In this document: positions 17,773-27,934 of the stretch, piece after piece
Layout of the letters: the number at the start of each line of letters is the position of its first letter
How positions within the stretch are numbered: position 1 is the first letter of the stretch
Source: Propionivibrio soli
GTDB lineage: Bacteria > Pseudomonadota > Gammaproteobacteria > Burkholderiales > Rhodocyclaceae
Direction of reading: 5' to 3'
Assembly: GCF_025770765.1 (NCBI RefSeq)
Contig: NZ_JANZKY010000016.1
Span: 1 to 64,000 of the forward strand
DNA length: 64,000 nt
Notes under the pieces: generated by a model
Told to the model about the DNA's origin: nothing
Databases searched by the model: none
Seen by the model: the letters and a program-made list of their open reading frames with translations, nothing else
Made by a program: the position numbers and the translations under genes

Positions 17773-17932
17773 CCGTCCTTGGTGCGTCGGGAACCGCTTC
17801 CGTACGGACAGTCAAATCTGCGACAATCGGGCGATACGCCGCCATGCGGCACGAACGACGTAGACCGGCATGGCCGGATCGCCTTTTTCGCCACCGACTC
17901 GTTGCGGTGTGCATGACCCCACGACTGCATGC

Positions 17933-19345
17933 ATGAACCCCGCCCTTTTCCGTGAACCGCTTGTTTTCGTCGACTTGGAGACAACGGGAGCCAACTTCGC
18001 CAACGACCGCATCATTGAGATCGGGTGCGTTGTCGTCGACGAAGACGGCGCGCGCGAGTGGAGTGCGTTGATCAATCCCGAGACCCCGATCTCGCCGTTC
18101 ATCACCGGCCTTACCGGAATCGACGATGCCATGGTCGCCGATGCCCCAACGTTCGCGCAACTGGCACCGACGATCATGGAAAAGCTGCGGGGACGATTGT
18201 TCATCGCACATAACGCACGCTTCGACTACACCTTCCTCAAACGCGAGTTCAAACGTCTGGACATCGACTTCCGCGCCCCGAACCTGTGCACCGTGAAGCT
18301 CTCGCGCAAACTGTTTCCCGAACACCACCGCCATAGCTTGGACACGCTGCTCGCGCGCTACAACCTCGTCGTCGACGACCGACACCGGGCGCTGGCCGAT
18401 GCACGTGCCCTTTGGGATCTCTGGCAGTTGTGGCATGAATTGCTGCCGTGCGAAGACGTACGGCAAGTCATCGACATCATCGTCGGCCGACCGGATCTGC
18501 CGGCGCAGATCGATCCGACGATTGTCGACGACCTACCCGAGGCCCCCGGCGCCTATGCGATGTATGCGCAGGACGGAACGTTGCTGCTCGCCAAGCGCGG
18601 GATGAACCTGCGTCAAAATGTCCTCGCGCACTACGCCTCGGCCAATCGAGATTCGGCGCTGGTGCGGGACACGTGCCACATCGAATGGCGAGAAGCGGCA
18701 GGAGAACTCGGCGCTCGCTTGCGGGAGCTGGAGCTTGCCGCTCCCGCCCGCAAGCCTGGAGAAGATCTGTGTTCCTGGCAATTGGTCCGACACGGAGAAG
18801 GGGATTTCCGGCCACAACTGGTTTATGCCCGCGACGTCGATTTCACGATCACCGAGGACCTGTTCGGCCTCTACATGAACCGTCGGGAAGCGACCAACGC
18901 TCTACGAAAGCTCGCCGAAGCACACAAGCTTTGCCAGAACCAACTGGGGCTGACGGGCAAATTGGGGGAACCCTGCGCCGCGTTCAAGCAGAAAAGCTGC
19001 CGCGGCGTATGCGCCGGCAGAGAACCGATTTCGTTGCATAGCGCGCGGGTCATGGCTGCCCTCGCTAAGTTCCGTATCGCGCCTTGGCCGTACCCGGGGC
19101 CGATCGCCCTTGTGGAGCGCGACGAATACGGCATGCGCGAGGAGTATCACGTGTTCGATCGTTGGTGCTATCTGGGCACTGCCCACAGCGAAGCCACGCT
19201 CGCCGAACTGCTGGAGAACCGCCACGATACCGCCGGTGGGTTCGACCCGGAAATCTATCGCCTTGTCGGCAAAACACTCAAAACAGGAAAGGTCCGGGTC
19301 AAGGAACTGGCCGTTCGCCGGCCGGAAGCCGATTTTTCACTTTGA
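17933..19345 (+). CDS. DEDDh 3'-5' exonuclease with UvrC/Cho-like C-terminal part
   Basis: A 470-residue protein joining a DnaQ-type exonuclease (residues 1-175) to a region resembling the N-terminal half of UvrC/Cho. Exonuclease motifs: FVDLETTG (Asp and Glu), HNARFDYTFL and HRALADA (HxAxxD). The second part starts at APGAYAMYAQDG and continues LLLAKRGMNLRQNV, which aligns with the GIY-YIG pattern PGVY...YIGKAKNLRKRV but has lost the second Tyr-Ile-Gly and the catalytic Arg. Later CAAFKQKSCRGVCAG resembles the Cho/UvrC cysteine region. The exonuclease should be active while the second domain is probably a non-catalytic DNA-binding module. Start is the ATG nearest the exonuclease fold. A role in DNA repair is an inference. 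Confidence 0.82.
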   Translation: MNPALFREPLVFVDLETTGANFANDRIIEIGCVVVDEDGAREWSALINPETPISPFITGLTGIDDAMVADAPTFAQLAPTIMEKLRGRLFIAHNARFDYTFLKREFKRLDIDFRAPNLCTVKLSRKLFPEHHRHSLDTLLARYNLVVDDRHRALADARALWDLWQLWHELLPCEDVRQVIDIIVGRPDLPAQIDPTIVDDLPEAPGAYAMYAQDGTLLLAKRGMNLRQNVLAHYASANRDSALVRDTCHIEWREAAGELGARLRELELAAPARKPGEDLCSWQLVRHGEGDFRPQLVYARDVDFTITEDLFGLYMNRREATNALRKLAEAHKLCQNQLGLTGKLGEPCAAFKQKSCRGVCAGREPISLHSARVMAALAKFRIAPWPYPGPIALVERDEYGMREEYHVFDRWCYLGTAHSEATLAELLENRHDTAGGFDPEIYRLVGKTLKTGKVRVKELAVRRPEADFSL

Positions 19346-19993
19346 CAGGTCGATCACCATCGATTTGCCTGAACGCCCGCCCGCCGCACGCAGCACCGAC
19401 TCGATTTCGGTGTTTCGGCTCTTCAACGCCCAGTCGACGGCCGTTTCGCCGTTTTCATTGGTAATCGTCGGATCGGCTTCGTTCTTGAGCAGCAGGTCGA
19501 CAACCTTCGCATGGCCGTACCGCGCGGCGAAAAACAGCGCCGTGGAGCCATTCTCGGTCTTGGCGTTCACGTCGGCGCCGTGCTTGATCAAGTATTCAGC
19601 GACATCGACATGGCCATTGAACGCCGCATACGAGAGCGGCGGCCATCCGAAAAAATTCACGTCGGCGCCGGCATCGACAAGCCGCTTAACGTAGTTCAGC
19701 TTGCCCGTATAAGCCGCGATACTGAGGGCGGTTTCGCCGTTCCGATTGCGGATGTTGAGCCGGGCCCGATGCTGCATGAGGTAGTCGAACAGATCCGGAA
19801 TGTCCTGCCGGATGGCTTGCGTCAGCAGGGTGTTGCCCACGCGGTCAACGGTATTCACGTCAACACCCCGGTTGATGAGGTTGATCACCGCGCTTGCATC
19901 ACGGCGAATCAGGGCTTCCTCCATGTCTTCGTAAGCACCGGCAGACGCCAACGCGGGTAACAGAAGAGCGAACAGAAATGCAAATGCCTTCAT
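19337..19993 (-). CDS. Exported ankyrin-repeat protein
   Basis: A 218-residue protein with an N-terminal signal peptide (MKAFAFLFALLLPALASA) and about five ankyrin repeats, recognisable from repeated patterns such as GNTLLTQAIRQ, GETALSIAAYTGKLNYVKRL, GHVDVAEYLIKHGADVN and GSTALFFAARYGHAKVVDLL. It is likely periplasmic and binds a protein partner. The ATG at 19993 is preceded by an in-frame TTG; AGAGGTCAGG lies upstream. Its last 9 bases overlap the convergent exonuclease gene. The location between the exonuclease gene and tatD is not informative about function. Confidence 0.85.
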   Translation of the reverse strand: MKAFAFLFALLLPALASAGAYEDMEEALIRRDASAVINLINRGVDVNTVDRVGNTLLTQAIRQDIPDLFDYLMQHRARLNIRNRNGETALSIAAYTGKLNYVKRLVDAGADVNFFGWPPLSYAAFNGHVDVAEYLIKHGADVNAKTENGSTALFFAARYGHAKVVDLLLKNEADPTITNENGETAVDWALKSRNTEIESVLRAAGGRSGKSMVIDLSK

Positions 19994-20014
19994 CAACCTG
20001 ACCTCTCAAGAATC

Positions 20015-20782
20015 TCAAGCTATGTGTGGGAAAAGGCGAAAGAAGTTCGCCGTCGTCGCCGCAGCGATATCCGCAACCGGTACTTCGCGCAGCCGTGCGA
20101 TCTCCTCCGCCACGTACTTGACGTAGGCGGGCTGGTTGGTTTTTCCGCGATAGGGAACGGGGGCGAGATACGGCGCGTCTGTCTCGACCAGCAACCGATT
20201 GAGCGGAACCCGGCGAGCCACGTCCTTGACGGCGTGCGCGTTCTTGAACGTCACGATGCCGGACAACGAGATGTGGAAGCCGAGCGCCAACGCCGCCTCG
20301 GCTGTCTCCCAGTTCTCCGTAAAGCAGTGCATGATGCCGCCCACCCGTTCGGCGCCCTCTTCCTTCAGCAGTCGCAGCGTGTCAGCGGTTGCATCGCGGT
20401 TGTGGATGACGAGCGGCTTGCCGGTCTCGATGGCGGCCCGGATATGCACCCGGAAGCGTTCGCGCTGCCACTCGGGCGCATCCTTATGCCAGTAGTAATC
20501 CAGCCCCGTTTCGCCGATTGCGATGACCTTCGGATGCTGTGCGAGTCGCACGAGTTCGTCGACCGTCGCCTCACGTACGCCTGTGTTTTCCGGGTGAACG
20601 CCAACGGACGCAAAAACGTTGGAGTGAGCCTCGGCGATAGCGATAATGCGCGGCAAATCCTCCAGCGCCACGCCAATGCATACGGCGTGGCCAACGCCGT
20701 TTTGCTGCATCAGGTCTAGCAGTGGCGGGAGGTTTTCGGCGAGGTCAGGAAAATCGAGATGGCAGTGGGAGTCGACAAGCAT
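20015..20782 (-). CDS. tatD: TatD-family metal-dependent deoxyribonuclease
   Basis: A 255-residue amidohydrolase-fold nuclease of the TatD/YcfH family. Metal-site motifs: DSHCHLDFP at the N-terminus, GETGLDYYW near 94-102, VIHNRDA near 130 and LLVETDAPYLAPVPYRGK near 200-217. Length and motifs are normal, so it should be an active 3'-5' DNase. It is the last of the pilZ-side genes in the mltG-tmk-holB-pilZ-tatD series on the minus strand, 20 bases past the pilZ stop, an order seen in many Gamma- and Betaproteobacteria. Confidence 0.93.
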   Translation of the reverse strand: MLVDSHCHLDFPDLAENLPPLLDLMQQNGVGHAVCIGVALEDLPRIIAIAEAHSNVFASVGVHPENTGVREATVDELVRLAQHPKVIAIGETGLDYYWHKDAPEWQRERFRVHIRAAIETGKPLVIHNRDATADTLRLLKEEGAERVGGIMHCFTENWETAEAALALGFHISLSGIVTFKNAHAVKDVARRVPLNRLLVETDAPYLAPVPYRGKTNQPAYVKYVAEEIARLREVPVADIAAATTANFFRLFPHIA

Positions 20783-20802
20783 CAGTCTTCGCTTACGTGG
20801 CT

Positions 20803-21183
20803 CTACATGGTATGGGTCGGCCGCGCCGACTGCATCACGCCACCGAGCAGCCCTTCGATCTTGCGTTTGGCTTCGATTCCGCTTTCGTCGCTCTTGAAAT
20901 GCACGCCAATTCCCTGCGCTTTGCTGTTCTGCGCTCCGGCTGGCGTAATCCAGACCACCGTACCGGCAATCGGCAGCTTCGCCGGGTCGTCCATCAAGGA
21001 CAACAACATGAAAACTTCATCGCCGAGTTTGTATTGCCGGGTCGTCGGAATGAAGATTCCGCCGTTGCGCAGCATCGGCATGAAAGCGGCATAAAGCGCC
21101 GATTTCGAGTTGATATTGAGCGACAGGACGCTCGGGCGCGCCCCGCCGGTCACCGGCGGCTTCGAATCACCGAGTTCTGCCAT
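20803..21183 (-). CDS. pilZ: Type IV pilus assembly protein PilZ
   Basis: A 126-residue single PilZ-domain protein. Core seen: LSLNINSKSALYAAFMPMLRNGGIFIPTT, then GDEVFMLLSLMD, AGTVVWITP and GIGVHF. The RxxxR c-di-GMP-binding motif expected near the N-terminus is missing, as is usual for the founding PilZ of pilus assembly, which works by protein contacts (PilB, FimX) and not by nucleotide binding. The position directly after holB is the standard location of pilZ in proteobacteria. No other pilus genes are in the window. Confidence 0.9.
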   Translation of the reverse strand: MAELGDSKPPVTGGARPSVLSLNINSKSALYAAFMPMLRNGGIFIPTTRQYKLGDEVFMLLSLMDDPAKLPIAGTVVWITPAGAQNSKAQGIGVHFKSDESGIEAKRKIEGLLGGVMQSARPTHTM

Positions 21184-21198
21184 AGGGTTTCAAACGTC

Positions 21199-22230
21199 TC
21201 AATGGGTTTCAAACAGCGCTGCATAGCGAAGAAAAAAGTCTTCCAGAAACAGGCGGCTGTTCAACGGTTGCTCACATTCCATTCGGTATTGTATCGCTTT
21301 CCGGCTGAAGGCCAAGACTCCACCGACATCGGATGACTTCGCCAACTCCCGCAGCACCTTATGTTGCGTCTGAAAATAGCGCGGCGCCAGGTCGACGCTT
21401 ACCAATGCGAGATCGAATACCCACTTCTGTACCCATTCGACCAGCCGCTTCAACGGCGCCGGTCGCGTCTCCGCCTTCACCGCCCGATCCAGAATAACCG
21501 CCGCGGTCAACGGTTCGATACCTGGACCGCGCGCCAATTCCTTGATCAAGGCATCGACCAAGCCGCGCTCTCCGTCCCCGCCCAACTCCTCGGCAAGTAA
21601 TGGTGCCCCACCCGCGAGCGCCAACCAACGGTCAGCGTCATTGACCCCGACATCCTGGAGCCATGCCATGGCGCGATCATGCGGGGGAAGCGCCGCTACG
21701 ACGACTTGGCACCGGCTACGGATCGTCGGCAGCAAGCGCTCGGGTTCGCTCGTTACGAGGATGAAAACGGTTCCCTCCACCGGTTCTTCAAGCGATTTCA
21801 GAAGCGCGTTCGCCGTCGCCCGGTTCATCGCCTCGGCGGGGTTGATGAGGATTACGCGGACGCCCTGTCGATGCGTCCCGACATGGAGGAAATCGTCCAG
21901 CGAGCGTACTTGCTCGATGGTGATCTGCTGGCTCGGTTTTTTCTTGCTCGCGGATTCGGTAACGACGCTGTCATCCTCGGACAAAGCGTCGGGCTGGACC
22001 AGGCGAAAATCGGGATGGTTGCCCTGGGCGAGCCAACCGCAGGCGAGGCAAGCCCCGCACGCCACGTTATCTTGCCCGGGGTTCTCGCACAGCAACGACT
22101 CGGCGAAACGTCGGGCCAATTCCGATTTGCCGATTCCCCGCTGTCCGGCGATGAGCAGTGCGTGCGGCAACTGCGCGCGTCGCCGTCCGAGCTGATCCCA
22201 GGTTTCGCGGTGTAATTCGATTGCGTTCAT
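21199..22230 (-). CDS. holB: DNA polymerase III subunit delta'
   Basis: A 343-residue clamp-loader subunit. The AAA+ domain opens with LPHALLIAGQRGIGKSELARRF (P-loop), then the zinc-binding cysteines around CGACLACGW, followed by VRVILINPAEAMNRATANALLK and the sensor region SLEEPVEGTVFILVTSEPE. The rest is the helical C-terminal part. The ATG at 22230 lies 5 bases beyond the tmk stop; an apparent upstream extension overlaps tmk and is rejected. It acts in loading the beta clamp at the replication fork. Confidence 0.93.
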   Translation of the reverse strand: MNAIELHRETWDQLGRRRAQLPHALLIAGQRGIGKSELARRFAESLLCENPGQDNVACGACLACGWLAQGNHPDFRLVQPDALSEDDSVVTESASKKKPSQQITIEQVRSLDDFLHVGTHRQGVRVILINPAEAMNRATANALLKSLEEPVEGTVFILVTSEPERLLPTIRSRCQVVVAALPPHDRAMAWLQDVGVNDADRWLALAGGAPLLAEELGGDGERGLVDALIKELARGPGIEPLTAAVILDRAVKAETRPAPLKRLVEWVQKWVFDLALVSVDLAPRYFQTQHKVLRELAKSSDVGGVLAFSRKAIQYRMECEQPLNSRLFLEDFFLRYAALFETH

Positions 22231-22234
22231 ACGT

Positions 22235-22855
22235 TTATAGGTAACGGTTGGCGATCGTTCCCTGCACCTGCGCCTTGATCGCCTCAACGCTTTGACCGGC
22301 ATCGATGACACAGATTCGCTGCGGGGCGGCGGCCGCGCGTTCGAGGTAGGCCTCGCGCACCCGGGCGTGGAAATCGGCACGTTCTTGTTCAAACTTGTCG
22401 AGGTCGCGGCCTTGTGCAGCGATCCGCTCGCCGGCAATGGCCGGGGCGAGATCGAAGAGGAAGGTGAGGTCGGGATGCAGGTGACCATGGACCCACTGTT
22501 CGAGCGCTTCGAACTTTGTCTTGTCGAGCCCGCGCCCCCCCCCTTGGTAGGCGTACGTCGCGTCGCTGAAGCGATCACAGACCACCCACTCGCCACGCGC
22601 GAGTGCCGGTTCGATAACCTCCGCGAGGTGTTCCCTGCGTGCGGCAAACATTAGCAGCGCTTCGGTCTCAAGGTGCATCCGTTCGTGCAGCAGCAACTCG
22701 CGGAGCTTCTCCCCCAGCGGTGTCCCGCCCGGCTCGCGCGTACACACGACGCTGTGGCCATGTTGGCGGAGAAGCTCCGCGGTCCCGGCGATATGAGTAC
22801 TCTTGCCCGCGCCGTCGATTCCTTCGAATGTGATGAACCTGCCTCGTTTTTGCAA
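22235..22855 (-). CDS. tmk: Thymidylate kinase
   Basis: Phosphorylates dTMP to dTDP. The 206-residue protein starts [20 protein letters not shown], with the P-loop GIDGAGKST, the DR(Y/F)-type motif [15 protein letters not shown] and [11 protein letters not shown]; all are normal. The start chosen is a TTG at 22855, preceded by GGAGAAG with 7 bases spacing and giving the usual family length. An open extension back to 22978 has no such support. The gene sits between mltG (31 bases upstream) and holB (5 bases downstream), so it is co-transcribed. Confidence 0.94.
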   Translation of the reverse strand: MQKRGRFITFEGIDGAGKSTHIAGTAELLRQHGHSVVCTREPGGTPLGEKLRELLLHERMHLETEALLMFAARREHLAEVIEPALARGEWVVCDRFSDATYAYQGGGRGLDKTKFEALEQWVHGHLHPDLTFLFDLAPAIAGERIAAQGRDLDKFEQERADFHARVREAYLERAAAAPQRICVIDAGQSVEAIKAQVQGTIANRYL

Positions 22856-22886
22856 CGTATCTTCTCCGAGATAGCGGTCAGCGGCG

Positions 22887-23876
22887 TTATTTAGCCGATT
22901 TCTGGTAACGATTAACCGCCTGATTGTGCTCTTCCAGGGTACGCGAAAAGTGGCTGCTGCCATCACCCCGGGCAACAAAGTACAGTGCCTGGCTCGGCGC
23001 CGGATGAAGGGCGGCCTGCAAGGAGGCGAGACCCGGCATCGCGATCGGCGTCGGCGGCAGTCCTGCTCTTACATAGGTGTTGTACGGCGTGTCCTGCAGC
23101 AAATCGCGCTTGCGCAAGTTACCGTCGAACTTTTCACCGATCCCGTAGATAACCGTCGGATCGGTCTGCAGCAGCATACCCTGCCGCAACCGGTTGATGA
23201 ACACGGCCGCAATCAACGGCCGGTCCTGGACGCGACCGGTTTCCTTCTCGACGATCGACGCCAGTGTCAGTGCCTGATAAGGATCGGCAAACGGAAGTCC
23301 GACCGCACGGGTCTCCCATTCACGCGCTAGATGGCGCTCCATCGCACGGTACGCCCGGGCGAGGATATCGACATCGCGACTCTGCTTGGCAAACAGATAG
23401 GTATCGGGGAAGAAGAGACCCTCGGCAACGTTCCGAGTGGCACCGACAAGTCGCATCACCTCGGCTTCCGGCAACCCCTTGGTGTCATGCCGTACATCGG
23501 GATGTGCGTCGAGTCGCTCCCGCATCTGGCGGAAGGTCCAGCCCTCGATGAAGACCATCTCTGCCTGGGACACATCCCCACGGGTCAGCTTGCGCAAAAG
23601 CTCCAACGTCGTCACACCGCGAGTGATCTCGTAGCTCCCCGCCTTGATCGAAGTTTCCGCCCGCAGCAGTTTGCCTAGCACGATCAATGCCCAAGGACGA
23701 ACCGAGACTCCCGCGCCTTGAATATCGTTTGCAGCAGCCCGCATCCCGCTCCCCGGCATGATGTGGAACTCGACACGTTCGCTAATCAGCGACAGGGGCG
23801 AAGAAACGTACCAATAGAAGCCGCCAGCCAGGGCGGCCATCACGAACAGTCCAAGGGCGATGAGTTTTCTTATCAT
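22887..23876 (-). CDS. mltG: Endolytic transglycosylase MltG (YceG-like)
   Basis: A 329-residue inner-membrane enzyme that cleaves nascent peptidoglycan strands and helps set glycan chain length. One N-terminal membrane helix (residues 5-25) is followed by a LysM-like region and the YceG catalytic domain: [11 protein letters not shown], the catalytic-Glu motif ASIVEKETG near 223, [23 protein letters not shown] and [20 protein letters not shown]. Length is typical. It heads the mltG-tmk-holB-pilZ-tatD series and is divergent from ygfZ, with 236 bases between them holding both promoters. Confidence 0.94.
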   Translation of the reverse strand: MIRKLIALGLFVMAALAGGFYWYVSSPLSLISERVEFHIMPGSGMRAAANDIQGAGVSVRPWALIVLGKLLRAETSIKAGSYEITRGVTTLELLRKLTRGDVSQAEMVFIEGWTFRQMRERLDAHPDVRHDTKGLPEAEVMRLVGATRNVAEGLFFPDTYLFAKQSRDVDILARAYRAMERHLAREWETRAVGLPFADPYQALTLASIVEKETGRVQDRPLIAAVFINRLRQGMLLQTDPTVIYGIGEKFDGNLRKRDLLQDTPYNTYVRAGLPPTPIAMPGLASLQAALHPAPSQALYFVARGDGSSHFSRTLEEHNQAVNRYQKSAK

Positions 23877-24112
23877 TTTCGGTAGTGAGCTGTCGCGGCA
23901 AGGAAGCGCGGACCCGGACTGAGGTACGGCGGCGGGTGCGGGTGTCTATATAATATCCGAAAGCGTGCCTATGAACCGCGCATGCGGGTCGCCGGTCGAA
24001 GCTCGGCTTGCAGGGCTTTTCCTGCGGACAGGCATCGCCGTCGGACCTGGACTGAATCCCCCGGCCGCCTTCGATCTCGTTCAACTCTTACATCACGGAA
24101 AATCACCCAACG

Positions 24113-25129
24113 ATGAACTCCAGTTGGCAGGAACACCTCAAGGGCTTGGGAGCCCATATCGAAAACGATTTCGTCGGTGACTTTGGGGATCCGGCCGCCG
24201 AACGCCTCGCCGCTCGCGACGGAACCGTGATCGCGCCGCTCGTCCATCTCGGTCTCCTTGAGTGTTCTGGCGAGGACGCTAAGGAGTTCCTGCATAACCA
24301 GCTCACAAGTGACGTCAAGCACCTCGGTGCCGGGGCGGCGCAGCATTCCGCGTGGTGTACCGCGAAAGGTCGAATGCTCGCTAGTTTCGTTCTCTTCCTC
24401 AACGGTCCGGACTACCGCGCCTTGCTCTCGGCCGATCTGCGGGAAGCGATTGCCAAACGGCTACGCATCTATGTGTTGCGCTCGAAGGTGAAGATCGCCG
24501 ATCTGACCGCGAACTACGAGTTCATAGGACTCTCCGGACCACGCGCTGAAGCGGCCCTGCAAGGCATCGACCTGCCGGTACCGACGGCGGCGCTCGGCGC
24601 GACGCCGTTCTCCAATGGCACCGTAATCCGCCTCGGCGGTTCACGCTTCGCCATCGTCGCCGCCTCAGAAGCTGCGCCTGGCATCTGGTCAGGACTCGCC
24701 GAAAAGGCGCGCGCGGTGGGCACGCCGGTTTGGCACTGGCTCGATGTGCAGGCGGGCGTTCCGTTGATCAGCGGGCCGACGAGTGAAGCTTTCGTGCCCC
24801 AAATGGCGAATTTCGACAAGATCGGCGGCGTCAGCTTCCACAAGGGTTGTTATCCAGGCCAGGAAGTGGTTGCCCGCACCCAGTACCTGGGCAAGGTCAA
24901 GCGCCATCTTTATCGCATTCACACCACAACGCCGGTGGTCCCGGGTGCGGCTATCTATCTCGCGCAAAACGCCGAGCAGGCCTGCGGCATGGTGGCGAAC
25001 GCGGCGCCCGCCCCGGGGGAAGGGACCGACGCTCTCGCCGTAGTACAAGAAGGCTTCAGCAGCGCCGCCGATCTCCGGCTAGAAGGCGCGGATGCACGCT
25101 TGGTGTCGATCGAACCTGTGGTGGTGTAA
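24113..25129 (+). CDS. ygfZ: tRNA-modifying/iron-sulfur-repair folate-binding protein YgfZ
   Basis: A 338-residue homologue of YgfZ, a folate-dependent relative of glycine-cleavage T protein that supports iron-sulfur enzymes such as MiaB. The diagnostic motif KGCYPGQEVVARTQY is present near 242-256 with its Cys. The N-terminal part reads LLECSGEDAKEFLHNQLTSDVK and WCTAKGRMLASF, both typical. It is divergent from mltG, as in related genomes. Two HydE/HydG-type radical SAM enzymes in this window would also depend on cluster maintenance, but no direct link is shown. Confidence 0.92.
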   Translation: MNSSWQEHLKGLGAHIENDFVGDFGDPAAERLAARDGTVIAPLVHLGLLECSGEDAKEFLHNQLTSDVKHLGAGAAQHSAWCTAKGRMLASFVLFLNGPDYRALLSADLREAIAKRLRIYVLRSKVKIADLTANYEFIGLSGPRAEAALQGIDLPVPTAALGATPFSNGTVIRLGGSRFAIVAASEAAPGIWSGLAEKARAVGTPVWHWLDVQAGVPLISGPTSEAFVPQMANFDKIGGVSFHKGCYPGQEVVARTQYLGKVKRHLYRIHTTTPVVPGAAIYLAQNAEQACGMVANAAPAPGEGTDALAVVQEGFSSAADLRLEGADARLVSIEPVVV

Positions 25130-25154
25130 CCGACACTCCACAGTCTTGGGGAGT

Positions 25155-25637
25155 TTAGTCCTCGGTAATTTCGACCGGGGTGTAGGGCGGTGTGAGATCG
25201 AACAACTCGATGATGTCGGTGTTACGCATTCGAATGCAGCCATGCGAACCCGGATCGCCCATGGCCGCCGACTCTGGAGCGCCATGGATGTAGATGTAGC
25301 GGCGCATCGTATCGACGTCCCCGAGGCGGTTTCTTTCCGGCTCGCAACCGGATAGCCAAAGAATTCGCGTAAGAATCCAGTCGCGCTCGGGATAGGCGGC
25401 CCCCAGCGCCGGCGTATAGATTTCTCCCGTGGCGCGCCGACCAGCGAAGACCGCATTTTCCGGCAGCCCATTCCCAATCTTGGCACGCACAACGTGTTTG
25501 CCACGTGGCGTCTGGTAGCTCCCGCGCCGTTCGCCTGCACCTTTAAGTGCGGTGGAGACGGAGTATGTACGTACGGCCGACCCTGCGTCGTCGAATAGCG
25601 TCAAGACTTGGCGCGCAAGCGAGATATGGATGCGCAC
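25155..25637 (-). CDS. L,D-transpeptidase (YkuD domain)
   Basis: A 160-residue protein made almost entirely of a YkuD catalytic domain. It carries HGAPES and the active-site motif GSHGCIRMRN, with the nucleophilic Cys and the upstream His. Such enzymes crosslink peptidoglycan peptides or attach proteins to it. No signal peptide is visible. GTG at 25637 is the only good start: it follows GGGGGTG and begins just after the tadA stop (TAAccGTG). An upstream extension to 25697 lies inside tadA and is less likely. The lack of an export signal is odd for a periplasmic enzyme, but small YkuD proteins of this kind are common in Proteobacteria. Confidence 0.87.
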   Translation of the reverse strand: MRIHISLARQVLTLFDDAGSAVRTYSVSTALKGAGERRGSYQTPRGKHVVRAKIGNGLPENAVFAGRRATGEIYTPALGAAYPERDWILTRILWLSGCEPERNRLGDVDTMRRYIYIHGAPESAAMGDPGSHGCIRMRNTDIIELFDLTPPYTPVEITED

Positions 25638-25639
25638 GG

Positions 25640-26753
<1,114 letters not shown>

Positions 26754-26990
26754 AGGAACTCCTGCTCGACGGAAACCCGCTACAGACGCTGAGAGCGCAT
26801 GGGGAAGCGGTGAAAAAGTGGACGGCAATATTATCAGTTGTGAGCAGCCTGAAACCGTGGCAAAGGTGTTTCGTTACTGCTATTTAAGGTAATCGCCTCA
26901 GCCCACCGAGTTTGTGCAACACAGTTGCATTTAGCTCTAGTTTCCGGCAGCATGAGGGCCTCTGATCCTCGCCATCGGAGATCCGTCGCG

Positions 26991-27134
26991 ATGCCCCTGC
27001 ATCATTCCTACCCACCGTCGACCTCGTCTGCCATGCCCGGAAGCGTTCTACGCTCAGGCCTGGCTGCCCGGCTCACTTGCGCCGCGGGGGCGCTCGCCCT
27101 GTTGTGGATCACAATTCTGTGGGCGCTCGCATGA
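26991..27134 (+). CDS. Possible small single-span membrane protein upstream of znuC
   Basis: A 47-residue frame starting ATG with GGAG 10 bases upstream and ending in TGA that overlaps the znuC start (ATGA). The C-terminal half, SGLAARLTCAAGALALLWITILWALA in part, is one hydrophobic helix, with an Arg-bearing N-terminal side. Overlap with znuC suggests translational coupling. It matches no family I know, and a short frame in GC-rich DNA may be chance. Confidence 0.35.
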   Translation: MPLHHSYPPSTSSAMPGSVLRSGLAARLTCAAGALALLWITILWALA

Positions 27135-27934
27135 AAGCCGACAACGCGGCGATCGTCCGTTTCGAGAATCTGACGCTCGGGTACAACCACCATCCAGCCG
27201 TGCACCATCTCCATGGAGAGGTTGCGCCCGGAACGCTGTTGGCGATCGTGGGCCCGAACGGCGCCGGGAAATCGACGCTGCTCAAGGGGATCGCTGGTGA
27301 GTTGCGCCCATTTCAAGGAACCATCCATCTTCACGGTGTGCGCAAGGAAAACATCGCGTACCTGACGCAACAATCGACGCTTGATAACACGTTCCCGATC
27401 GTCGTCCAGGATTTCGTCGCCATGGGTCTCTGGCGACACTTCGGTGCCTTCCGGCGGTTCGATGCGACGGCCGAACGACGTATCGCCGAGTCGCTGGCGG
27501 CTGTGGGCCTGACGGGACTTGAGAATAGGCCGATCGGTCAGTTGTCCGGCGGACAATTGCAACGTGCACGGTTTGCCCACGTCATGCTGCAGGACTCGCC
27601 GCTCGTTCTGCTGGACGAACCCTACAGCGCGATCGACGCCAATACTGTCCATGATCTCGCTGGACTCGTACGACGCTGGAACACCGAAGGCCGTACGGTC
27701 ATCAGTGTACTCCACGATCTAGAACACGTTCGTTCAGAATATCCCGAGACGCTGCTGCTGGCGCGCGAGGTCATCGCACGAGGCCCGACCGAGGCGGTAC
27801 TTACGGCGGAAAACCTCAAGCGCGCGCGGCAATTGGCCGAGGAACAGGGCGAACTCGTCGGTGCGCCCGTCTGCGCGGCTGACGAGGACGCGGAACAGGC
27901 TATCCATGCTCACCTGGGACACAAGCACGGATGA
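27131..27934 (+). CDS. znuC: Zinc/manganese ABC transporter ATP-binding protein
   Basis: A 267-residue ABC ATPase: Walker A GPNGAGKST, signature LSGGQLQRARFAHVM, Walker B PLVLLDEPYSAID and the switch His in SVLHDLEHV. It belongs to the metal-uptake (ZnuC/MntB-like) branch. The C-terminus contains HAHLGHKHG, a His-rich tail often seen with zinc systems. The start at 27131 gives the usual family length. The permease gene overlaps by 4 bases (ATGA). Zinc is favoured over manganese because of the His-rich tail and the His-rich loop in the binding protein. A weak TTAC-N11-GTAA dyad at 26874-26892 might be a regulator site. Confidence 0.88.
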   Translation: MKADNAAIVRFENLTLGYNHHPAVHHLHGEVAPGTLLAIVGPNGAGKSTLLKGIAGELRPFQGTIHLHGVRKENIAYLTQQSTLDNTFPIVVQDFVAMGLWRHFGAFRRFDATAERRIAESLAAVGLTGLENRPIGQLSGGQLQRARFAHVMLQDSPLVLLDEPYSAIDANTVHDLAGLVRRWNTEGRTVISVLHDLEHVRSEYPETLLLAREVIARGPTEAVLTAENLKRARQLAEEQGELVGAPVCAADEDAEQAIHAHLGHKHG

